DNA of 64,000 bases, taken from assembly GCA_039096225.1 (NCBI GenBank), contig JBBPEB010000028.1, forward strand, positions 1 to 64,000, given 5' to 3'. The translations under genes were made by a program, and so were the position numbers. The DNA is from Blastocystis sp. Blastoise (Eukaryota > Sar > Bigyra > Opalinata > Blastocystidae). The notes beneath the pieces are model-generated. The model was given only the letters and a program-made list of their open reading frames with translations, searched no databases and had not been told where the DNA came from. How positions within the stretch are numbered: the stretch's first letter is position 1; each line of letters begins with the position of its first letter. This document shows positions 55,752-64,000 of the stretch, one piece after another.

Positions 55752-56037
55752 TATTAAACTTTTCTATATAATTTTTAATACTTTTATGTCATTTTCATAT
55801 TTGTGTTTTTTTTTAAATGATATATTTGTTTTTAATGTTTATGTTATTATATATAAAGATATAAATCATACAACAACAATATTTAAACAATTAAAAGTCT
55901 CTCTTTCGTCATTTCTGACAAAAAAAAAACTTTTATTTAAAAAATATTCAATCCGGTTTAATTAATATTTTTCAGCGAGAAATTGTATTTATTCATGATT
56001 AGATTTCTTTTCTTAATTGACAAGTGTTATTTGTACA

Positions 56038-57560
56038 ATGTTACCTCCTGGACATTATCAAACTACCTTGGCTCTCTATAGATCTATATTAAGAGAAGGA
56101 AAACAATTTCCAGATATTGTAATTTTCTTATCCAATAGTCTAGTCGATTTATAGATTGGAAGTTCTTATATTCACTGGAGAGCACGTATGTTATTTCGAA
56201 GATATAGTAAAGAAGTCTCAACGAATAAAGTCAATGAGTATTTATCGAATGGAAGGAAGTATTTAAGGCAGATTGAACGTGCAAATCATGGTATACTATT
56301 TATTCTATACATTTTTAATAATAATTGTTTTTTATTTTTTATTGTTATACTATAATTAATTTATTTAGGTGACTATAAGTCTTTTGAAAGAATTATTCAA
56401 TCCGCATATTGCACTCGTGGTAGATTATATCATATTTTATGGTGGAGAATTGAGAATGAGCATAAAGCACTTATTGGAATAGCTAATGACAGAACTGAAA
56501 TTAAGAAATACAGGTAAATTAGTTGATAATTTTTTCTTAATAAATGATTATTATATATTATATAATAATGAGTATATATATATAATAGATATGGTCGTCA
56601 TTTTTATTTAAAAGCAATGAGTGATTTCAGTGATTTACCGCCAGAAATTGAAGACTGGATACGAACTTGTATTATTATCTATACAGTATATATATATATA
56701 TATATATATTTATGAATATATTTTTAGATAAACATAACTGTTTAGTTCGACAAAGTTTTGTCGATATAAATCAATATTTAATAATACTATACAAATATAC
56801 ATAGGAAGATTGGCTAAAGAAATCTCAGTTAAAAACATCTCAACCTAATAAAATTAATGTAAAAACAAATAAGACTGACAGTCTTGATTCTCTACCGAAA
56901 GTTAAATATCAATATATCCTTATTATATATATGAATGAATGTTCTTTTTGTCTATTGAATGATATAAAACTAAATTAAAAAAAATATTTTATTTATAAAA
57001 TGTAAATATATATATTATAATGTATTAAGATCTTTCTTTAATTATCGCTTACTGCCTCCATGTATTCAATTATATTTACAGCAATGCATTGTAGATAAAG
57101 AACGTTTTTATAAGCGTCGTTTTCTGTCTATAGCTACTCAAGTGCCTCCTGTTACTTCTATTCATTTAAAGGAAAATACTAATATTCATAATCTTGTGGA
57201 GTTATTGATGGGAACAGGGGATTCCACAGTGGAAAATAACAGTATTCCCGTGAAAATTAATAAATCCAAAGAATCATCTTTAGAAACATTAAAATCATTA
57301 CCAGTTCATTGTCGTATAGATCAATCCTATGAAGGTATTTCATAATAATAGTAATTTTTATTAATATTATTAGTTTTATTATCATTGCTTTCTTTATTAT
57401 TTATTATTATTTATATATTATATATATATTATCTAATAACTCAATAGTATATGATGAAGAAAAAGAAGCTGAAAATATCTTGAATTCTGATTGGTTTAAG
57501 CGTGAAACAAATAATTTATTAAAAATAATGGAAAACGATGTTTCAGTTCGTAATCGTTAG
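56038..57560 (+). CDS. LYR-motif protein, about 300 residues
   Basis: The N-terminus MLPPGHYQTTLALYRSILRE has the L-Y-R tripeptide at residues 13-15 and the Complex1_LYR fold continues: 'RARMLFRRYSKEVSTNKVNE' and 'YLRQIERANHGDYKSFERII'. LYR proteins bind the acyl carrier protein and help assemble mitochondrial complexes or Fe-S clusters. The protein is longer than the usual 80-120 residues: further exons give 'YGRHFYLKAMSDFSDLPPEI', then 'RSFFNYRLLPPCIQLYLQQC' and 'VDKERFYKRRFL', and an acidic end 'NILNSDWFKRE'. The exon join around 56900-57040 is uncertain. The stop is TAG, whereas nearly all neighbours use TAA. Family is likely; exact client unknown. Confidence 0.78.
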
Positions 57561-58070
57561 TTTATAGTGATGATGTTCTATCTATTTATTGTTATATTAT
57601 TAGGATCTATGGAGGTATGTTTGCTTTAAAAAGATGTTTTTATAAAAATAAGCATAAAATTTTCTTTTTTCTACTTTTTCTCTTTTGGTTGGGTAATACT
57701 TTATGAATCAAAGCTGTTATTCTTGTTTCTGTTTTTATTTTTATAATATATAATAGTTTTCACATTATATATATACATAGGGTTGACTATTTTAATTTTA
57801 AAATGTGGTTTATATAAAAACATTTTAATATCTCATTGTTTTTATTATTCAATAAAGAAACGTATAGAGTGATTCATTATGTAATATTATAATAGCAGAA
57901 GAGACGATGAAATTCAATAGTTATTAAGTAGAAGAATAGTGTTTATTATTAGTATTCACGAATAGCAAAACAATGTGAACTACTTTATAGCTTTTTATTA
58001 TACATCAAAATCACAGTAAGACAACAACAACAAAACGAGAAAAAAGAGAATGATAAAAGAATAGAATAGA
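57561..58070. other. Convergent 3' flanks
   Basis: About 500 bp between the ends of the LYR and PRP18 genes. AT-rich; no gene or strong repeat. Confidence 0.5.
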
Positions 58071-59756
<1,686 letters not shown>

Positions 59757-60034
59757 AATCTCTATTTATACAAATCTACAAACAATAATCAAAATATATT
59801 TAAAAATGACTTAGACAATTCAAATAAAAGGTTTTTTTCTTTTCTTTTGAAAATATTTGAAATGACGCTGTTCATCATATTATTCCCCTGTTTATTTACT
59901 TATTTGTTGACAAGTCAATTAATACTGAAAAATAGAATTATTTTGCCTTACGAATGAGACACTCCCATGAAAACATTTTTCGTCACTCTTTTTCTTAGAA
60001 ACAGTCTGCGGTTTTTATCAGAAAGGTTTTTATC

Positions 60035-61220
60035 ATGTTTTCAATTAATAATTGTTCTACGTCAAAGTATATATTCAATCTTTCAAAAAGGTATTTTATA
60101 AAAGTAAATCCTATTCTGTTCTATACAACTAGATTATTTGCAATGAAGGCTACTTTATCTGGTAAACCTGAATCTAAGATTATTCCTTTTATCGCTTCTA
60201 TTTGTGGTGTTAAAGTTGAATGCATTGAAGATGCTAATAATGTATATATATTATTATTTTGATTCTTTTCATATATACAAAAGACAAGTTAACTTTCTAA
60301 ATGTTGCTATTATTGTTCTTATTACTAATTAAATCATTGTTTAGACTACTTCTTTTACTGATGGTGCTACTACTCTCACTGAATTAAAGGATATTCTCTG
60401 TTATATTCCTACTAAGAGTAAAGAAGGCAAGAAACTTCTTGGATCCTCTAAGGATGATGTACAAAATGTATATATTTAGTTAATATATATTATTAGTTAT
60501 TCTATTATTTATTATATTATTTATTATATTATTTATTATATTATTTATTATATTATTTATTATATTATTTATTATATTATTTATTATATTATTTATTATA
60601 TTATTTATTCTATTATTTATTCTATTATTTATTCTATTATTTATTCTATTATTTATTCTATTATTTATTCTATTATTTATTCTATTATTATATAATATTT
60701 ATTATATATATAGGTTCAAACTTGGATGGATTTTTATCAAAGTAATTTTGTTCAAGAAATTCAATTTGAGAAAGCTGCTAATGAAATGAATTCTACTTTA
60801 TTAACTCAATCGTTTATTTCTCTTCCTAATACTATTACTCTTGCTGATTATGTTTTATACTTTGCTTTATATAATCATTTAGTATATATATATTATAATA
60901 TATCCTTTTATATCCTTTTACTTACATAATCATTTATATATATATATTATAATATATCCTTTTATATTCTTTTACTTATATAATCATTTAATATATATAT
61001 ATTATAATTTAATCTTTTATATACTTTTATAATAATATGATTATATATATATATATATATATAGGTAAATATTCAAGACCCTACGAATTATTTGAATATA
61101 TTCCGTTGGTATAACTATGTTCAACATACTTCGGAAGTCGAAAATGCTGAGAATCACCATCCTTTATTACCTTTTGATGTTACTAAGAGATACCATGTTA
61201 AAAACATAAAGAAGGCTGAA

Positions 61221-61275
<55 letters not shown>

Positions 61276-61597
61276 CCTGTTTTATTATGTTATATATATA
61301 TAGTATTAATATATTTTATTTAATTTACTCTATATATATATATATAGAAGGCTGCTAAAGCTCCTAAACAACAAGGTGATAAGCCCAAAGAAGAAAAGAA
61401 GGAAGAAGCTAAAGTTGATGGTATATATATATAATGATTATTATATGTTTGATTATTATATATTTGATTATTATATGTTTGATTATTATTATTATTATTA
61501 TATTTATTATTATATATATATAGAGAATGTAATAAGCAAATTAGATATTCGTGTCGGTAGATTATTAAAAGTATGGCCTCATCCTGATTCTGATAAG

Positions 61598-61628
<31 letters not shown>

Positions 61629-62243
61629 ATATATATATTTTCATGATTTTATTTCAGCTTATCAAATATATATATAATATATATCTAATTTCACTTCTTC
61701 TTAAGGTTATATTGTGAACACGTTGATGTTGGTGAAGAGACTTATCGTGAAATCGGATCCGGTATTCGTCCCTTCCATACTCAAGAAGAAATGGAAAATC
61801 GTTTAGTATGTGTTCTTTGTAACTTAAAACCTCGTAAACTTGCTGGTTTCTCTTCTAACGGTATGTTATTATGTGCTTGTATTGATGATCATACCCGCGG
61901 TTCTCTCGTTAATCCTCCTGAAGGCGCCAAAGTCGGTGAACGTGTCATTTTCCCGGGAATGGAAGGTGAACCCGCCACTCCTGCTCAACTTCAAAAGAAG
62001 AAATTCTTAGAAGCTGTTTTACCTGTATATATAATATATAAATAATATGATTAATAATAAATATAATAATAATAATAATAAATATAATCAATATAATAAA
62101 TATAATAAATATAATAACTTATATATAACATATAGGATCTTAAGACTAATGCTGAGGGTGTATGTACTTATAAGGGTGTTCCTTTCACGACTTCTGCTGG
62201 TGTTGTCACTTGCGAACAATTCAAAGACTGCCATATCTCTTAA
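60035..62243 (+). CDS. AIMP1: AIMP1/Arc1-like tRNA-binding cofactor of aminoacyl-tRNA synthetases
   Basis: A tRNA-binding partner of synthetases. The C-terminal EMAPII/OB domain has 'VISKLDIRVGRLLKVWPHPD', 'LYCEHVDVGEETYREIGSG', 'MENRLVCVLCNLKPRKLAGF', 'SSNGMLLCACIDD' and 'GERVIFPGMEGEPATPAQLQ', ending 'KGVPFTTSAGVVTCEQFKDC'. A Lys-rich linker 'KAAKAPKQQGDKPKEEKKEE' precedes it. The N-terminal half (about 60143-61200) looks like a GST-C-type domain ('LTQSFISLPNTITLADYVLY'), as in Arc1. Two in-frame starts exist: 60035 gives a 36-residue basic leader MFSINNCSTSKYIFNLSKRY..., and 60143 (MKATLSGKPESK) starts at the domain. Introns are TA or 12-bp repeats. Confidence 0.92.
60500..60690. repeat. 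12-bp tandem repeat in the AIMP1 intron
   Basis: About nine copies of 'ttatattattta' followed by about seven of the one-base variant 'ttctattattta'. The switch is clean, so one variant spread in a block. Confidence 0.9.
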
Positions 62244-62760
62244 TTCTATTAAACACTTTTCTTCAACTACTTTTTGAACTAAATAAAATCAAGTCATTCT
62301 ATGAGCTTTATTTCTTAATTATTCTTTTGTTATTCACTTCTTATTTCATAATAAACTTTAATTTATATATATAATTCGAGAGAGAATTACCCTATAAAAA
62401 TAACTATAACTCACAACAAAGTATCATGATTGTTATTTGGATATGTATATATATCTTATCATTTAACAAAATATCAAATTAATATAATAAAAATATTTAC
62501 TGATTATAAAAAATTCATTAAACTTAAATTTTTATGGTTAAAATTAAATAGAATCGTTTTATAGTAAACAAAGCAATTAAAGAACAATAACAAACAAGTA
62601 TTAAAAGAACATAAACAGCTTGAGCAAAACAATACACCATATGAATGAATAAAATATCCTTATTTATTAATAAATAAAAATACTTTTTTCTCATCAATAT
62701 AAATTATTAAATACATATATAGGATGAATAGTTGATTATTAACTATAGTAATCCTACTAT
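62244..62760. other. Convergent 3' flanks
   Basis: About 500 bp of AT-rich DNA between the AIMP1-like and proline-rich genes. No gene seen. Confidence 0.5.
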
Positions 62761-64000
62761 TTATTGTCTACGTGGGTAATAATTATAAGGAGGTCGAGGA
62801 CCCTGAGATCGAGGATTCGGAGGTCGATTACTATATATATATATATATATATATAAAGGTTAATAAAACTGGAAAATATATTATATATTGAAAAGAGTGA
62901 TGATAATATTAATATAATAATAATAATATCAAAATAATATATAATAATATATAATAAACAATATATACTCATAATTAAAGAGCGGTCTATTTGCTTCTCC
63001 CGAGGGTTGATACCTTGTGAATGAGTTTTCTTCTTCTTCTTTAACAGGAGAGATAGAAGCCATAGGAGATCTAGAAGGATTACCATAGGTAGGACGAGTA
63101 ACAGCTCCTTCTTTTGGCATATAATTATTAGATACATTTTGAGATGGAGGATAGGAGGGATAATCACGATCATAGTCCTATATATACAATAATAATAATA
63201 ATAACATTTATATAATAAAAATAATATAATTTCAATATAATAATGAGAATATATAATATATATACATATCTAGAATTATTAGTTGGCGCGTTTCCTCTTG
63301 GAGGGAGTGAGGGATCTTCAGGACGATAGAAATCGGCGGGTCTTGAAGGTATAGATTGACGATCTGGTCGAGGAAGACGAGGATAATCGCGGGAATATGG
63401 AGGATCATTAGGACCAGGTCGAGGAATAGGACGTTGATCATTTGGGGGTCGAGCACGTGGATCGTACGGAGGACGAGCACGTGGATCATAAGGAGGACGT
63501 ACACGAGGATCATAGGGAGGTCGAGCACGTGGATCGTAAGGAGGACGAGCATATCGAGGATCAGGACGTGGATATCGAGGGTCAGGACGTGGATATCGAG
63601 GATCAGCACGAGGATCAGCACGAGGATCACCACGTGGAGGATATCCTTGTGGATATTGTGCTGGATATCGTGGAGGATAACGATGATCTTGAGGATTCAT
63701 ATTAGGGTTAGGACGTGGCATAAGAGAAGGAGAAGTAGAAGAAGAAGGACGAGGTATAAGAGAAGGAGAAGAAGAAGAAGGTGTAAGAGAGAGAGGTCTT
63801 GGTTGTTGTTGTGATGGATAATTATAAGGATTTAAAGAAGATAATTTATTATTAGGAGTAGAAGACGAAGGAGGAAGAGGAGTAGAAGGAGATGTAGTTA
63901 GAGGAGAAGGTTGAAGAGTAGAAGAAGAAGTAGTAGTAGCAGAGGGAAGAAGAGGAAGAGGAATAGATCGACGAACACAGAAGAGTATATGAGGAAATCG
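62761..64000 (-). CDS. Proline-rich protein, 5' part outside the window
   Basis: The open frame runs off the window end at 64000, so the start is missing. From the edge it reads a Ser/Thr/Pro-rich stretch ('RFPHILFCVRRSIPLPLLPS', 'TLQPSPLTTSPSTPLPP'). Then comes a repeat array of 'PPYDPRAR' and 'RYPRPDP' units (about 63440-63620). Two further exons follow: 'EGAVTRPTYGNPSRSP' and 'NRPPNPRSQGPRPPYNYYPR', ending RQ-TAA. It is a low-complexity, disordered and positively charged protein. No catalytic domain is seen. It could be an RNA-binding or cytoskeletal adaptor, but I do not recognise it. GC content is higher than in neighbours because of Pro and Arg codons; the opposite strand is open by chance. 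Confidence 0.75.

Noticed and set aside
63356-63814. 152-residue Arg/Ile/Trp-rich protein on the plus strand
   Set aside because: Antisense to the Pro/Arg repeat of the minus-strand gene, whose frame continues through flanking exons; GC-richer repeats open several frames.

Overview
This is a very AT-rich, intron-dense stretch of nuclear DNA from a eukaryote, probably a protist. Each gene has its own promoter-sized gap and there is no operon-like layout. About 23 protein-coding genes can be supported, mostly conserved housekeeping genes cut into short exons. Exons were joined by hand using reading-frame continuity and family conservation. The genetic code looks standard: nearly all genes end in TAA, one ends in TAG, and Trp is TGG. 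I cannot name the organism. A folate enzyme made only of HPPK and DHPS (no aldolase part), a GT61 glycosyltransferase, a secreted PTP-like protein and a multisynthetase cofactor argue against a typical yeast.

Layout. 0.2-10 kb: THOC1 (mRNA export, -), MIF (+), HPPK-DHPS (-), a 56-residue membrane micropeptide (+), and a basic nucleolar-like protein (-). 10.0-15.6 kb: degenerate repeat element 1. 16.2-25.2 kb: a Pfs2/WDR33-type 3'-end processing factor with three added zinc knuckles (-), bystin (-), a small uncertain gene (+), and a pyrimidine-nucleotide-type mitochondrial carrier (-). 25.2-29.0 kb: repeat element 2, an inverted relative of element 1 with long terminal inverted repeats. 29-40 kb: an unknown membrane protein (+), a GT61 glycosyltransferase (+), a secreted phosphatase-like protein (-), and EFL1 (-). 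40.5-45.4 kb: a P5A ATPase (+). 45.4-48.2 kb: gene-poor DNA with a duplicated unit. 48.2-64 kb: a MORN protein with a mitochondrial-type leader (+), Nbp35 (+), lumazine synthase (-), Prp31 (+), a LYR protein (+), Prp18 (-), an AIMP1/Arc1-like protein (+), and the 3' part of a proline-rich gene (-).

Several genes belong to RNA handling and ribosome assembly: THOC1, WDR33/Pfs2, Prp31 and Prp18, and bystin and EFL1. Others serve mitochondria, Fe-S assembly and vitamin synthesis. I read these as ordinary housekeeping genes, not a cluster with one shared function.

The most striking feature is the introns. Most start GTATAT and end TATATAG, and at least four consist of nothing but a (TA)n microsatellite between GT and AG, placed exactly where conserved protein motifs require splicing. 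A second set of more ordinary introns (GTAAG/GTATG starts, TTTAG-like ends) lies mainly near gene starts and in short genes. This suggests a wave of intron gain from, or intron erosion to, TA repeats. The second notable system is the pair of inverted repeat elements. They carry a tRNA-shaped sequence and a roughly 145-bp perfectly conserved block, and their ends abut the start codons of neighbouring genes.
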